From NCBI RefSeq assembly GCF_014490665.1, contig NZ_CP061038.1:3968001-4032000 (forward strand): a stretch of 64,000 bases of DNA, given 5' to 3'. The notes under the pieces are model-generated. The model was given only the letters and a program-made list of their open reading frames with translations, was not told where the DNA came from and did not search any database. Source of the stretch: Sphingomonas alpina. Lineage in GTDB: Bacteria > Pseudomonadota > Alphaproteobacteria > Sphingomonadales > Sphingomonadaceae. The position numbers were made by a program, and so were the translations under genes. Shown in pieces: positions 25,428-34,446 of the stretch (position 1 is its first letter; every line of letters begins with the position of its first letter).

Positions 25428-27551
25428 ATGACGATTGTCTATGCCGCCATAATCTGCGGCCTGATTGCCGTAGTGTACGGCATCATCACCAGCCGCCAGG
25501 TGCTCGCCGCGAGCCCAGGCAATGAAAAGATGCAGGATATCGCCGCCGCGATCGCGGAAGGCGCCAAGGCCTATCTCGGCCGTCAATACCGCACCATCGC
25601 CATTGTCGGCATCGTCGTCGCGGCGCTGGTCACTTTCTTCCTCGGCTACGTATCCGCGATCGGTTTCGCGATCGGTGCGATCCTGTCGGGCGTGACCGGC
25701 TTCATCGGCATGAACGTGTCGGTCAAGGCGAACGTCCGCACCGCGGAGGCCGCGCGCACCTCGCTGCAGGGCGGCCTGACCATGGCGTTCCGCTCGGGCG
25801 CGGTCACCGGCATGCTCGTGGCCGGCCTTGGCCTGCTCGCGATCGCCGGCTTCTTCTGGTACCTGACCGGTCCCGGCGGACATGCGCCGACCTCGCGCAT
25901 CGTGATCGACTCGCTCGTCGCACTCGCCTTCGGCGCCTCGCTGATCTCGATCTTCGCGCGTCTCGGCGGCGGCATCTTCACCAAGGCGGCTGACGTCGGT
26001 GCCGATCTGGTCGGCAAGGTCGAGGCGGGCATTCCCGAGGACGATCCCCGCAACCCCGCCACCATCGCCGACAATGTCGGCGACAATGTCGGCGACTGCG
26101 CGGGCATGGCGGCCGATCTGTTCGAAACCTATGTCGTGACGCTCGGCGTGACGATGGTGTCGATCGCCCTGCTCGTCCAGGCCTCGGCCGGCGAGCTGCT
26201 CGCGCTGATGGGCCTGCCGCTGATCGTCGGCGGCGTGTGCATCATCACCTCGATCATCGGCACCTATATGGTGCGTCTCGGCAGCAACAATTCGATCATG
26301 GGCGCGCTCTACAAGGGCTTCTGGACCACGGTCATCCTGTCGATCCCGGCGATCTATTTCGCCACCCAGTACACGCTTGGCGACATGCACACCGTGATCG
26401 GCGGCGCGGCTTTCCTCGAACCCGGCGTGGCCAATTCGGGCTTCACCGGCATGGACCTGTTCTGGTGCATGATGATCGGCCTCGCGCTGACCGGCGCGCT
26501 GGTGTGGATCACCGAATATTATACCGGCACCAATTACCGCCCGGTCAAGTCGATCGCCAAGGCATCGGAAACCGGCCACGGCACCAACGTCATCCAGGGC
26601 CTCGCGGTCAGCCTCGAAAGCCCGGCGCTGCCGACGATCGTCATCTCGATCGCGGTTATCGCCAGCTATCAGCTGGCGGGCGTGATCGGCATCGCGTTCG
26701 GCGCGACCGCAATGCTGGCGCTGGCCGGCATGGTCGTGGCGCTCGATGCCTATGGTCCAGTCACGGATAACGCCGGCGGCATCGCCGAAATGGCCGGCCT
26801 GCCCGACGATGTCCGTCACCGCACCGACGCGCTCGATGCGGTCGGCAACACCACCAAGGCGGTGACCAAGGGCTATGCGATCGGCTCGGCGGCACTCGCC
26901 GCACTGGTGCTGTTCGGTGCCTACACGACCGATCTCGGGATCTATTTCCCCGATCTCAACGTCGATTTCTCGCTCTCCAACCCGTACGTCATTGTCGGCC
27001 TGCTGCTCGGCGCGCTGTTGCCGTTCAGCTTCGGCGCATTCGGCATGACCGCGGTCGGCCGGGCGGCGGGATCGGTGGTCGAGGATGTCCGTGCCCAGTT
27101 CCGCGACAATCCCGGCATCATGGAAGGGACCAGCCGTCCCGACTATGCCCGCACCGTCGATCTCGTCACCAAGGCGGCGATCAAGGAGATGATCATCCCG
27201 TCGCTGCTGCCGGTGCTCGCGCCGATCGCAGTGTACTTCATCATCACCGCGGTATCGGATCAGGCGAGCGGCTTCGCGGCACTCGGGGCGCTGTTGCTCG
27301 GCGTGATCGTGTCGGGACTGTTCGTCGCCATCTCGATGACCTCGGGCGGCGGCGCATGGGATAATGCGAAGAAGTATATCGAGGACGGCAATCACGGCGG
27401 CAAGGGCAGCGAGGCCCACAAGGCCGCGGTGACCGGCGATACTGTCGGCGATCCGTACAAGGATACGGCAGGTCCGGCGGTCAATCCGATGATCAAGATC
27501 ACCAACATCGTTGCCCTGTTGCTGCTCGCGGCGCTCGCGCACGCGGCCTGA
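25428..27551 (+). CDS. hppA: Proton-translocating membrane pyrophosphatase, K+-independent type
   Basis: 707 aa with about 16 membrane helices. The PPi-binding signature is present: [20 protein letters not shown] and [19 protein letters not shown]. It hydrolyses pyrophosphate and pumps H+ across the inner membrane. The motif [10 protein letters not shown] has Lys where K+-dependent enzymes have Ala, marking the K+-independent class (established knowledge of the family). A GGGGAAGG site precedes the ATG, and a strong terminator follows. Confidence 0.96.
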   Translation: MTIVYAAIICGLIAVVYGIITSRQVLAASPGNEKMQDIAAAIAEGAKAYLGRQYRTIAIVGIVVAALVTFFLGYVSAIGFAIGAILSGVTGFIGMNVSVKANVRTAEAARTSLQGGLTMAFRSGAVTGMLVAGLGLLAIAGFFWYLTGPGGHAPTSRIVIDSLVALAFGASLISIFARLGGGIFTKAADVGADLVGKVEAGIPEDDPRNPATIADNVGDNVGDCAGMAADLFETYVVTLGVTMVSIALLVQASAGELLALMGLPLIVGGVCIITSIIGTYMVRLGSNNSIMGALYKGFWTTVILSIPAIYFATQYTLGDMHTVIGGAAFLEPGVANSGFTGMDLFWCMMIGLALTGALVWITEYYTGTNYRPVKSIAKASETGHGTNVIQGLAVSLESPALPTIVISIAVIASYQLAGVIGIAFGATAMLALAGMVVALDAYGPVTDNAGGIAEMAGLPDDVRHRTDALDAVGNTTKAVTKGYAIGSAALAALVLFGAYTTDLGIYFPDLNVDFSLSNPYVIVGLLLGALLPFSFGAFGMTAVGRAAGSVVEDVRAQFRDNPGIMEGTSRPDYARTVDLVTKAAIKEMIIPSLLPVLAPIAVYFIITAVSDQASGFAALGALLLGVIVSGLFVAISMTSGGGAWDNAKKYIEDGNHGGKGSEAHKAAVTGDTVGDPYKDTAGPAVNPMIKITNIVALLLLAALAHAA

Positions 27552-27577
27552 CAGGCCCGACCTTCCGGTCGCAGGAG

Positions 27578-27618
27578 CGGCCCGCGTGGAACTGTCCGCG
27601 CGGGCCGTTTCCATTTTT
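27578..27618 (+). terminator. Rho-independent terminator of hppA
   Basis: Arms CGGCCCGCG (27578-27586) and CGCGGGCCG (27599-27607), followed by TTTCCATTTTT. It is the clearest intrinsic terminator in the window. Confidence 0.8.
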
Positions 27619-27717
27619 GCCCGCTATGGATGCGTTCTCTTTCGGCAATGCTTTCAAGCGGCTGCGCAGCGCGATATCAAACTACGCCATCGGGACATGA
27701 GATCGGGGCTGGGGAAT

Positions 27718-29667
27718 ATGATTCGGAAGTTGATCGGGGTATTTGCCGTCGCCATCGCCGTCGGCCCGACCGCGGCGCAGTCGCCGGCCCCGCCAACCAT
27801 CTCTCCAGCGGTAGCGCCCGCCGCACCGATCCCGATCGACCATTTCGCCAGCCTGCCGTTCCTGACCGCACCGGAATTGTCACCGGACGGCACCAGAATC
27901 GCCGCGCGCATCGCAATCGCCGGACAATTGCGCCTCGCCATCGTGCCGCTTGGTGACGTGAAGAAAATGGTCATGCTCGGGATGGGCGACAATGATCTCA
28001 ACGACTGGGAATGGGTCAATAATGACTGGCTGATCGCCAATATCGGGGCGACGGAGAAGGTCGAGGGTGACGACTGGTATCTCACCCGCACTGCCGCGGT
28101 CAGCGCGGACGGCAAGAAGATCTCCATACTTGGCGCGAGGACTGCGGCGCAGAATGCCGGCAATGTGCTGTGGATGGCGCGCGATGGATCGCCGCACATC
28201 CTGCTCGCCATGCAGACCTCGGTCTATAGCAACGATCCGGGTTTCTGGCCCGAAGTGCGCGATTTCGATGTCAGCACGGGCAAGAGTGTCCGCGTCGTCC
28301 CCTCGACCGACAAAGTATCGAGTTGGTTCACCGATGGCGCCGGCATGGTGCGGATGGGCGTTGCCTATAACGACGACAACCGTTCCTATCGCCTGCTCTA
28401 CCGCGACAACCCGACCAAATCGTTCCGCACCGTCAGCAAGGCGCGCGGCCGCGGCGCTTCGCTCGGCAGCCTTCCCGCAATGTTCCTGCCCGAGTCGGGC
28501 AAGGCGCTGGCGTTCGACGACGACGACGGCTTCAACGCGCTCTACGCCTTCGACCTCGCCACGCTGAAGACCGGCGAGAAGATGTTCGGCAAGCCGGGCT
28601 ATGACATCGGCGGGATCATTCCCGATGCCACCGGCACCCGGATCATCGGCGTGCAATATACCGACACGCGCGCCCGCACGCACTGGTTCGACCCGGCCCT
28701 GGCGAAGATTCAGGCCGATATCGACAAGGCCGTCGGGGCGCGGCACGCGCAGATCACCTCGTGGAGCAGTGATTTCAGCGTGCTGATCGTCAAGGTCGCC
28801 GGCGCCGACCGCCCCGGCGCCTATTATGTCTATCGGCCGGACGATGGCAGGCTGCGCATCCTGGCCAAGGTCAATGAAGCGCTGGGCACCGACGCCCAGT
28901 CGCCGGTCAGCACGATCAAGTACAAGGCGCGCGACGGGCTGGAAATCTCCGCGATACTCACCGTACCGAAGGGCAAGGCCGCAAAGGACCTGCCGTTCAT
29001 TCTGATGCCGCATGGCGGCCCGTTCGCGCGCGACGACGAAAGCTGGGACTGGTGGGCGCAATTCCTCGCCAGCCGCGGCTATGCCGTGCTGCAGCCCAAT
29101 TATCGTGGCTCATCGGGCTATGGCACCACCTTTGCGGAAAAAGGCCAGGGCCAATGGGGCCTGGCGATGCAGGACGATTTGGTCGACGCGGTCAAATGGG
29201 CGACGGGCAGCGGCCTGGCCGACGCCAAGCGCATCTGCATCGTCGGCGGGTCCTATGGCGGTTATGCCGCGTTCCGCGCGGCGCAGCGTGATACCGGCCT
29301 GTATCGTTGCGCGGTGTCCTATGCCGGGGTCTCCGACCTTTCCGCGATGCTGCGCTATGACAGCCGCTTCCTCAACAGCGGCGCGCGCGGCGACTGGATG
29401 CGCCAGCAGGCGCCGGACCTGAAAAACGTATCGCCGATCAATCACGCCGCCGAGTTCAGCGTGCCGATGCTGATCATGCATGGCAAGGTCGACCGGGTCG
29501 TGCCGGTCAAGCAATCGCGCGAGATGGTCGAGAAGCTGAAGGCAGCGGGCAAACCCTATCGCTATGTCGAACAGCCGCTCGGCGACCATCATTTCTCGCG
29601 CCAGGCCGACCGTGCCCAGTTCCTGACCGAACTCGAGGCGTTCCTGAAACAATATAATCCGGCATGA
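27718..29667 (+). CDS. S9-family (prolyl oligopeptidase-like) peptidase, exported
   Basis: 649 aa. A signal peptide (MIRKLIGVFAVAIAVGPTAAQ) is followed by a beta-propeller-like region (about 45-400) and an alpha/beta hydrolase domain (about 410-649). Catalytic residues: Ser512 in GGSYGGYAAF, Asp in HGKVDRVVP and His in GDHHFSR. It should cleave short peptides in the periplasm. ATG 27718 starts directly at the signal peptide; ATG 27697 is an alternative. A long hairpin follows the stop. Confidence 0.9.
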   Translation: MIRKLIGVFAVAIAVGPTAAQSPAPPTISPAVAPAAPIPIDHFASLPFLTAPELSPDGTRIAARIAIAGQLRLAIVPLGDVKKMVMLGMGDNDLNDWEWVNNDWLIANIGATEKVEGDDWYLTRTAAVSADGKKISILGARTAAQNAGNVLWMARDGSPHILLAMQTSVYSNDPGFWPEVRDFDVSTGKSVRVVPSTDKVSSWFTDGAGMVRMGVAYNDDNRSYRLLYRDNPTKSFRTVSKARGRGASLGSLPAMFLPESGKALAFDDDDGFNALYAFDLATLKTGEKMFGKPGYDIGGIIPDATGTRIIGVQYTDTRARTHWFDPALAKIQADIDKAVGARHAQITSWSSDFSVLIVKVAGADRPGAYYVYRPDDGRLRILAKVNEALGTDAQSPVSTIKYKARDGLEISAILTVPKGKAAKDLPFILMPHGGPFARDDESWDWWAQFLASRGYAVLQPNYRGSSGYGTTFAEKGQGQWGLAMQDDLVDAVKWATGSGLADAKRICIVGGSYGGYAAFRAAQRDTGLYRCAVSYAGVSDLSAMLRYDSRFLNSGARGDWMRQQAPDLKNVSPINHAAEFSVPMLIMHGKVDRVVPVKQSREMVEKLKAAGKPYRYVEQPLGDHHFSRQADRAQFLTELEAFLKQYNPA

Positions 29668-29699
29668 CCTCAATCCTCCCGGCACCGGGAGGATTGAGG
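29668..29699 (+). terminator. Long terminator-like hairpin
   Basis: Perfect 15-bp arms CCTCAATCCTCCCGG/CCGGGAGGATTGAGG separated by CA, directly after the S9 peptidase stop. No extended T-run. Confidence 0.6.
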
Positions 29700-29710
29700 T
29701 TACCGCCCGG

Positions 29711-30610
29711 ATGCCCCACATCACCGGCATGAACCCGGTCCGCGCCCTGGTCGAACGGCAGATCGACAGCCTGGTCGGTCCGTCGCCCAATGATATCCCG
29801 TTCGACCTGTCGACCGGCGATAATGGCCTGTTCGGTCCCGGGTCGGTTGCCTGGGACGTGCATGGCGATTTCGCGACGATGATGGTCGGCGGCGTCGCCG
29901 CGCTGCTGCTGCAGATGCTCCACCCCGCCGCACTGGCCGGGGTATGGGACCATAGCGATTTCCGCCGCGACATGCGCGGGCGGTTGCGCCGCACCGCGCG
30001 CTTCGTCGGAGGCACCACCTATGCCTCGACCGAACAGGCCGAGGCGATGATCGACCGGGTGCGCCGTATCCATGACCGGGTCAGCGGTACCCTGCCCGAC
30101 GGCACGCCTTATTCCGCGACCGACCCGGTACTGCTCACCTGGGTCCATGTCGCCGAATCGGCAAGCTTCCTTGCCGCCTATCGGCGCTATCGCGACCCGG
30201 CGATGCCGGTGGCACGACAGGATCGCTATTTCGCCGAAGTCGCGGTGGTCGCGGAGCGGCTCGGCGCAACGAATATCCCGCGGAGCCGCGCCGCAGTCGA
30301 CGCCTATCTCGAGGCGATGCGCCCGCAGCTGCGCAGCGACGAGCGCACCCGCGCCATCGCCCATGCCCTGTTCAACCCGCCCGCCGACACGCTGGCGGTC
30401 AAGCCGATGCAGTCATTGACCATGGCGGCGGGGATCGACCTGCTGCCGCCCTGGGCCGCGGCGATGCACGGCCTGACCCGGTCGCGCGGGCAGCGCCATC
30501 TGGTCCGCGCCGGCGCCGCGAGCATCGGCATGGCGCTGCGCTGGGCGCTCAGCGAACGCACCGCCCGCAAGGACTCGCTGCTGCGCGCACGAGCGGCATC
30601 GCGGGGGTAA
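29711..30610 (+). CDS. Oxygenase MpaB-family (DUF2236) protein
   Basis: 299 aa. The DUF2236 hallmarks are present: a GPGSVAWDVHGDFATMMVGG start, LLLQMLHPAALAGVWDHSDFRRD, and TWVHVAESASFLAAYRRY. Relatives include the haem-type latex-clearing and MpaB mycophenolate pathway oxygenases; the conserved His/Asp residues could bind haem. Substrate unknown. There is no obvious operon partner. Confidence 0.85.
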   Translation: MPHITGMNPVRALVERQIDSLVGPSPNDIPFDLSTGDNGLFGPGSVAWDVHGDFATMMVGGVAALLLQMLHPAALAGVWDHSDFRRDMRGRLRRTARFVGGTTYASTEQAEAMIDRVRRIHDRVSGTLPDGTPYSATDPVLLTWVHVAESASFLAAYRRYRDPAMPVARQDRYFAEVAVVAERLGATNIPRSRAAVDAYLEAMRPQLRSDERTRAIAHALFNPPADTLAVKPMQSLTMAAGIDLLPPWAAAMHGLTRSRGQRHLVRAGAASIGMALRWALSERTARKDSLLRARAASRG

Positions 30611-30884
30611 CCACCCCTGTTTTCGGCAAATAAAAAAGCCACCGCTGTTAAGTTGGATTTTTCGGTCGGAATAACATATTATTTTCAATAGCTTATGCCC
30701 ATCCACCCCTGTTCTGAATAACAGGGGTGGGTCGCGGCATAACAGGGGTGGAACAGGGGTCGCCGTTCACCGGAACAGCGGTGCCGATCATTCTTTATAT
30801 TCATCATGAGAAAGAGCCGGCTGGGCCCCGGTTGAAGGTCCCGTCCGGCACGACGCTGGCATGATCGCTGTCGTGGTTGAATCG
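30611..30884 (+). other. Two-box intergenic element with 11-nt repeats, copy E1
   Basis: Begins with an inverted unit CCACCCCTGTT (30611-30621), then an AT-rich tract. Next comes a perfect hairpin CCACCCCTGTT/AACAGGGGTGG (30703-30713 and 30720-30730). Direct units start at 30720, 30741, 30752 and 30774, spaced about 11 or 22 nt. GAGAAAGAGC (30808-30817) and TTGAATCG (30877-30884) follow, 69 nt apart. Between them GCCGG/CCGGC enclosing GGGCC/GGTCC (30816-30849) forms a stable stem, and ACGAC/GTCGT can form a second. It fills the gap before infA. No known RNA or mobile family is recognised. Confidence 0.55.
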
Positions 30885-31003
30885 ATACGGCCCGGCACGG
30901 CGACACGCATGGATCTTCGCCATGAAGTCCCCCGCTTCCCTTCTCGCGCGTCTTCGGCTAAAGGCCCGCGTTCAAGAATTCCCCAAAATCACCAGAGGTT
31001 TGT

Positions 31004-31222
31004 TTGGCCAAGGAAGAACTGCTCGAAATGCGCGGCCAGGTGGTGGAGCTTTTGCCCAACGCCATGTTCCGCGTGAAGCTTGAGAATGACCATGAAATTC
31101 TTGGTCACACCGCCGGCAAGATGCGCAAGAACCGCATCCGCGTGCTGGTCGGCGACGAAGTGCTCGTCGAACTCACGCCCTATGACCTGACCAAGGGCCG
31201 TATCACATACCGGTTCAAGTAA
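31004..31222 (+). CDS. infA: Translation initiation factor IF-1
   Basis: 72 aa from TTG 31004, the expected length. It is an S1-type OB-fold protein with [39 protein letters not shown] and the terminal KGRITYRFK. It binds the 30S A site and helps initiation. A weak start codon on such a gene is unusual in general but fits the homologous N-terminus. maf and the RNase E/G gene follow, as in other sphingomonads. Confidence 0.96.
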   Translation: MAKEELLEMRGQVVELLPNAMFRVKLENDHEILGHTAGKMRKNRIRVLVGDEVLVELTPYDLTKGRITYRFK

Positions 31223-31237
31223 GGGCGGCTTTGCTTT

Positions 31238-31328
31238 CCCGTTCGCCCTGAGCTTGTCGAAGGGCCGCTCTTCTTTCCGACATCCGGAAGAAGAAAGAAC
31301 GGGGCTTCGACAAGCTCAGCACGAACGG
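31238..31328. repeat. Dispersed palindromic repeat A (paired arms)
   Basis: CCCGTTCGCCCTGAGCTTGT continuing CGAAGGGCCG, and about 50 nt later the inverted GGGGCTTCGACAAGCTCAGC followed by ACGAACGG. It forms a long imperfect hairpin between infA and maf. Related copies are at 5251-5288 and 40588-40677. Confidence 0.75.
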
Positions 31329-31341
31329 ATTGTTGTTCGCC

Positions 31342-31962
31342 ATGACGTCGCCCTCCACTCCCAAGCTCGTCCTCGCGTCGACCAGTCCGCGCCGGCTGGA
31401 GCTGCTTGCCCGGATCGGTATCGTCCCGGATCGCATCGCCGCGCCCGATATCGACGAGGACCCGGCCAAGGGCGAGGAACCACGTGTCTATGTCGAGCGC
31501 ATCGCAGCCGCCAAGGCGCATGCGGTCGATCGTGCGCCGGGCGAGGTGATCCTGGCCGGCGACACGACCATCGCGGTCGGCCAGCGCATTCTCGGCAAGC
31601 CCGAGGACGAAGCCGATCTGCGGCGCATGCTCGGCCTGCTCTCCGGTCGCCGTCACCATTGCCTGTCGGCGGTATGCGTGATCGACGCGGCGGGAAAGGT
31701 GCGCACCCGCCTGTCCGACACGATCGTCGCGTTCAAGCCGCTCAGCCGCGAGGATATCGACGCCTATGTCGCCAGCGGCGAAGGCATGGGCAAGGCCGGC
31801 GGCTATGCCATTCAGGGTCGCGCGGAAACCTGGGTGCGCTTCCTCTCCGGCAGCCATTCGGGCGTGGTCGGATTGCCCTTGTTCGAGACGCGTGCGCTGC
31901 TGACCAGCGCTGGCCTGCCCCTGCTTCAGCAGGGGATTCCACAAGGGCGGCCCCTTGCCTGA
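31342..31962 (+). CDS. maf: Maf-family nucleotide pyrophosphatase
   Basis: 206 aa from ATG 31342. Motifs: KLVLASTSPRRLELL with the P-loop-like SxxR, VILAGDTTIAV with the catalytic Asp, and GGYAIQGRA. Maf proteins hydrolyse non-canonical or modified NTPs (dTTP/UTP or m7GTP types) and act as house-cleaning enzymes. The 3' end overlaps the next gene by 8 nt. Confidence 0.93.
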   Translation: MTSPSTPKLVLASTSPRRLELLARIGIVPDRIAAPDIDEDPAKGEEPRVYVERIAAAKAHAVDRAPGEVILAGDTTIAVGQRILGKPEDEADLRRMLGLLSGRRHHCLSAVCVIDAAGKVRTRLSDTIVAFKPLSREDIDAYVASGEGMGKAGGYAIQGRAETWVRFLSGSHSGVVGLPLFETRALLTSAGLPLLQQGIPQGRPLA

Positions 31963-32911
31963 ATGGCTCTATGAAGCCGGCATCGGCGAACAGCGCGCCG
32001 TGCTGGTCGAAGGCGACACGATCATCATGGCGCGGATCGAACCCGACAGCATCGGCCCGCTGGTCGGCACCGTCGCGGTTGCGCGCCTGGTCGACATCAC
32101 AATCAAGGGCCGCGAAGGCCGGGTCATATTCGATGATGGTGCGGAGGCCCTGCTCTCCCCGCTTCCCGCCGGCATCACCCAGGGCGCCAGGCTGAGCGTC
32201 GAAATCATCCGCGAGGCCATTCCCGAACCCGGCCGCGCCAAGCTTGCCCGCTGTGCCCCAAGCGATTCGCCCCCTGTCACCGGCGCGGACCTGCTCGCGC
32301 GGATCACCGCCACTGGCCACCCGGTCCGGCAATGCCGCGCACATGAAGCCGATCATCTCGAGGCGGCGGGCTGGTCCGAAATACTGGAAGAAGCGACCAA
32401 CGGGGAGATTGATTTTGCCGGCGGCGCGCTGCGCATGACGCCGACCCCGGCGATGACCCTGTTCGATGTCGATGGCGGCGGACCGCTTGAGCCGCTTGCC
32501 ATTGCCGCAGCGCATGCCGTCGCGGCCGCGATCCTGCGCCATGATATCGGCGGATCGATCGGCATCGACTTTCCGACGCTCGCCGGCAAGGCCGCGCGCC
32601 AGGCCGTCGCCGCCGCGATCGACGCGGCTTTGCCGCTGCCGTTCGAGCGCACCGCGATGAATGGCTTCGGTTTTCTGCAGATCGTCCGCCCGCGCACCCG
32701 CGCATCGCTGCCCGAGCGGTTGCGCGCCGATCCCGCCGGCGCCGAGACGCGCGCGCTGCTGCGGATGATCGAGCGTATTCCCCCGCCGGCCCCGCGACAC
32801 CATATCGTACCCCGACGCGTCAGCGACCTGCTGGCGACGCGGCGCGACTGGCGCGATGCGCTGGCCCGCCGTACCGGCGTCGAGCCGATATTCGAGACGA
32901 GAGAGATATGA
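31955..32911 (+). CDS. Short RNase E/G-type protein
   Basis: 318 aa. It resembles the RNase E/G catalytic core in compressed form: an S1-like start (about 30-90, IGTVAVARLVDI type), the DLLARI region, a TLFDVDGGGP stretch in the position of the metal-binding DFI...D region, and GGSIGIDFPTLAGKAAR. Normal RNase E/G proteins are 480 aa or more; here the C-terminal zinc-link region appears absent. It lies between maf and yacG, the usual sphingomonad place. Activity is uncertain. Confidence 0.78.
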   Translation: MPEWLYEAGIGEQRAVLVEGDTIIMARIEPDSIGPLVGTVAVARLVDITIKGREGRVIFDDGAEALLSPLPAGITQGARLSVEIIREAIPEPGRAKLARCAPSDSPPVTGADLLARITATGHPVRQCRAHEADHLEAAGWSEILEEATNGEIDFAGGALRMTPTPAMTLFDVDGGGPLEPLAIAAAHAVAAAILRHDIGGSIGIDFPTLAGKAARQAVAAAIDAALPLPFERTAMNGFGFLQIVRPRTRASLPERLRADPAGAETRALLRMIERIPPPAPRHHIVPRRVSDLLATRRDWRDALARRTGVEPIFETREI

Positions 32912-33102
32912 AGAAAATCGCCTGCCCGATCTGCGGCAAGCCCCCGAGCGACACACACAAGCCGTTCTGCGGCCAGGGGTGCCGCGACCGCGACCTGCTG
33001 CAATGGCTCGGCGAGGGCTATCGCATTCCCGCCGGCCCGGCCGATCCGGAAGCGGAAAATGACGCCCAGACCGGACTGGACACCGCCGATAACGATGACT
33101 AA
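32908..33102 (+). CDS. yacG: YacG-type DNA gyrase inhibitor, zinc-binding
   Basis: 64 aa. The zinc knuckle is C6-x2-C9 and C21-x3-C25, as in YacG. E. coli YacG binds GyrB and blocks DNA binding. The acidic C-terminal tail (about 45-64) is typical. The start overlaps the stop of the RNase E/G-like gene (ATGA), so the two are translationally coupled. Confidence 0.93.
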   Translation: MKKIACPICGKPPSDTHKPFCGQGCRDRDLLQWLGEGYRIPAGPADPEAENDAQTGLDTADNDD

Positions 33103-33134
33103 GAGGCCGCCTCCTGTCGGATATATCCGGCAGC

Positions 33135-33210
33135 GCCCGAGTAGCTCAGTTGGTAGAGCACACGATTGAAAATCGTGGTGTCGGTGGTTCGAACCCGCCC
33201 TCGGGCACCA
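33135..33210 (+). tRNA. tRNA-Phe (anticodon GAA)
   Basis: 76 nt with an encoded CCA end. Acceptor GCCCGAG/CTCGGGC, D-arm GCTC...GAGC, anticodon stem CACGA/TCGTG with loop TTGAAAA (anticodon GAA), T-arm GGTGG TTCGAAC CCGCC. All stems pair. Located 32 nt after yacG. Confidence 0.98.
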
Positions 33211-33233
33211 TTTTTCCCTGGTGCCGTCACAAG

Positions 33234-33737
33234 TCAGGATCCGAACTGGTACAGGTCGGAGTCCGGGTCGCCGTCATGGCCGCGCGCTGCCAGCGTGAAT
33301 CCGCGTCCGGTCAGCAGCCGGACCGAGATCAGGTTGCGCGGATCGACCGTCGCGCGGACCGGATCGATGCCGCGTCCGACCGCGAATTCAACCAGCGCCG
33401 ACAGAATTTCGCCGCCATAGCCTCGCCGCCAGAACGCGCGGGCCAGACCGTAGATGATCTCCTGCGATCCGTCCGCCGGTCGCGCGACCCCGGCCCAGCC
33501 GATCATCAGCCCGTCCTCCTTTCGCACCACCGCCCCGGTGCCATAGCCGTGGCGGGCGAGGTTCTCGGCCGACCTGACCACCCACAAGGCCGCATCCTCG
33601 GCCGACAGCGCAGTGCCGTCATCGACGAATCGCGCCACCAGCGGGTCGGCGAACAATGCCACCAGAGTCACCGCGTCGGTTGCTACGAAAGGCCGGATGA
33701 TCAGGCGCGGCGTTTCCAGCCTGCCGTCCCGGATCAT
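33234..33737 (-). CDS. GNAT-family N-acetyltransferase (RimJ/RimL-like)
   Basis: 167 aa. RLETPRLIIRPFVATDAVTL is the classic RimJ-type opening; the acetyl-CoA-binding region is AFWRRGYGGEILSALVEFA. It transfers an acetyl group to an unknown amine or protein N-terminus. ATG 33737 overlaps the stop of the TetR gene (ATGA), so the two are co-expressed. Confidence 0.87.
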   Translation of the reverse strand: MIRDGRLETPRLIIRPFVATDAVTLVALFADPLVARFVDDGTALSAEDAALWVVRSAENLARHGYGTGAVVRKEDGLMIGWAGVARPADGSQEIIYGLARAFWRRGYGGEILSALVEFAVGRGIDPVRATVDPRNLISVRLLTGRGFTLAARGHDGDPDSDLYQFGS

Positions 33738-34345
33738 GCGCCCGCGTCCCGCGACGCGGCGCATGACCGCCGGCCGGCAATGGCGATCGATTCGAGCGTC
33801 GCGGCGTCCGCACCGTCACGAGCGACGATCGACATGCCGTGCTGGAGCGAGGCGTAAAAGGCGGCGGCAGCGGCACAATCGAACTGCGTCGGCAATTGCC
33901 GGTCCGCCACGGCGCGCTCGAATCGCCGCCGCAGCTGGTCCAGGTTCATCGCGCGGTGACGCTTCAACGTGTCGCACACCGGGTGGCTCGATGGCCCGGC
34001 CGAGCGGGCGCCGAGCACGATCATGCAGCCCCTGGGCGTCGCTTCATCGCTGTACGAGCGCGCGGTGTTCATCAGGAAAGCACCGATCGCGTCGACGATA
34101 TCGGGCTCACGGTCCAGCGCTTCCCAGATTTCGGTCCCGACACAGCCCTTGTAACGATCGACCGCCTCGCGAAACAGCGCCTCCTTGCTGCCGAATGCGG
34201 CGTAGAGGCTGGGCGAGGCGATGCCCATGGCATCGGTCAGGTCGGTCATCGACGTCTCTTCGAAGCCATTCTCCCAGAACAGCTCCATCGCTCGCTGCAA
34301 CGCCGCGTCACGGTCGAATGCCCGGGGGCGGCCACGTCTTTCCAT
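33734..34345 (-). CDS. TetR/AcrR-family transcriptional regulator
   Basis: 203 aa. The HTH (about 10-56) reads DAALQRAMELFWENGFEETS, then MTDLTDAMGIASPSLYAAFGSKE. A Cys in RGCMIVLGARS (about residue 107) is shared with many regulators of reactive-species stress genes. It diverges from an SDR/MFS pair, with a palindrome between them, and is likely their repressor. Confidence 0.92.
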   Translation of the reverse strand: MERRGRPRAFDRDAALQRAMELFWENGFEETSMTDLTDAMGIASPSLYAAFGSKEALFREAVDRYKGCVGTEIWEALDREPDIVDAIGAFLMNTARSYSDEATPRGCMIVLGARSAGPSSHPVCDTLKRHRAMNLDQLRRRFERAVADRQLPTQFDCAAAAAFYASLQHGMSIVARDGADAATLESIAIAGRRSCAASRDAGA

Positions 34346-34416
34346 TGCTCAACTCTTTTTGTGTCATCCATTACAATAATCGGTTGACGCGTGGTTGCAA
34401 GGCGTTGCAGGAATTC

Positions 34417-34432
34417 TGTGTTGATCGACACA
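34417..34432. promoter_or_regulatory. Candidate TetR operator
   Basis: TGTGTTGATCGACACA is palindromic at 14 of 16 positions, centred on GATC, just before the SDR ribosome site. Binding by the divergent TetR regulator is inferred. Confidence 0.5.
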
Positions 34433-34446
34433 CAAAAGGAATGAGC

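Noticed and set aside
25350..27614. A 754-codon frame antisense to hppA, and similar long antisense frames over hisD/thiL and GH65
   Set aside because: These are His/Arg/Asp-rich shadow frames created by GC-rich codon bias opposite clearly conserved genes.
30877..30884. TTGAATCG as a tRNA T-loop, hence a tRNA-like gene
   Set aside because: The invariant C of GTTCGAATC is missing, and no acceptor, D or anticodon arms can be drawn.
33135..33210. tRNA-Phe as an integration site for a mobile island
   Set aside because: No integrase, no repeated tRNA 3' end and normal flanking genes were seen downstream.
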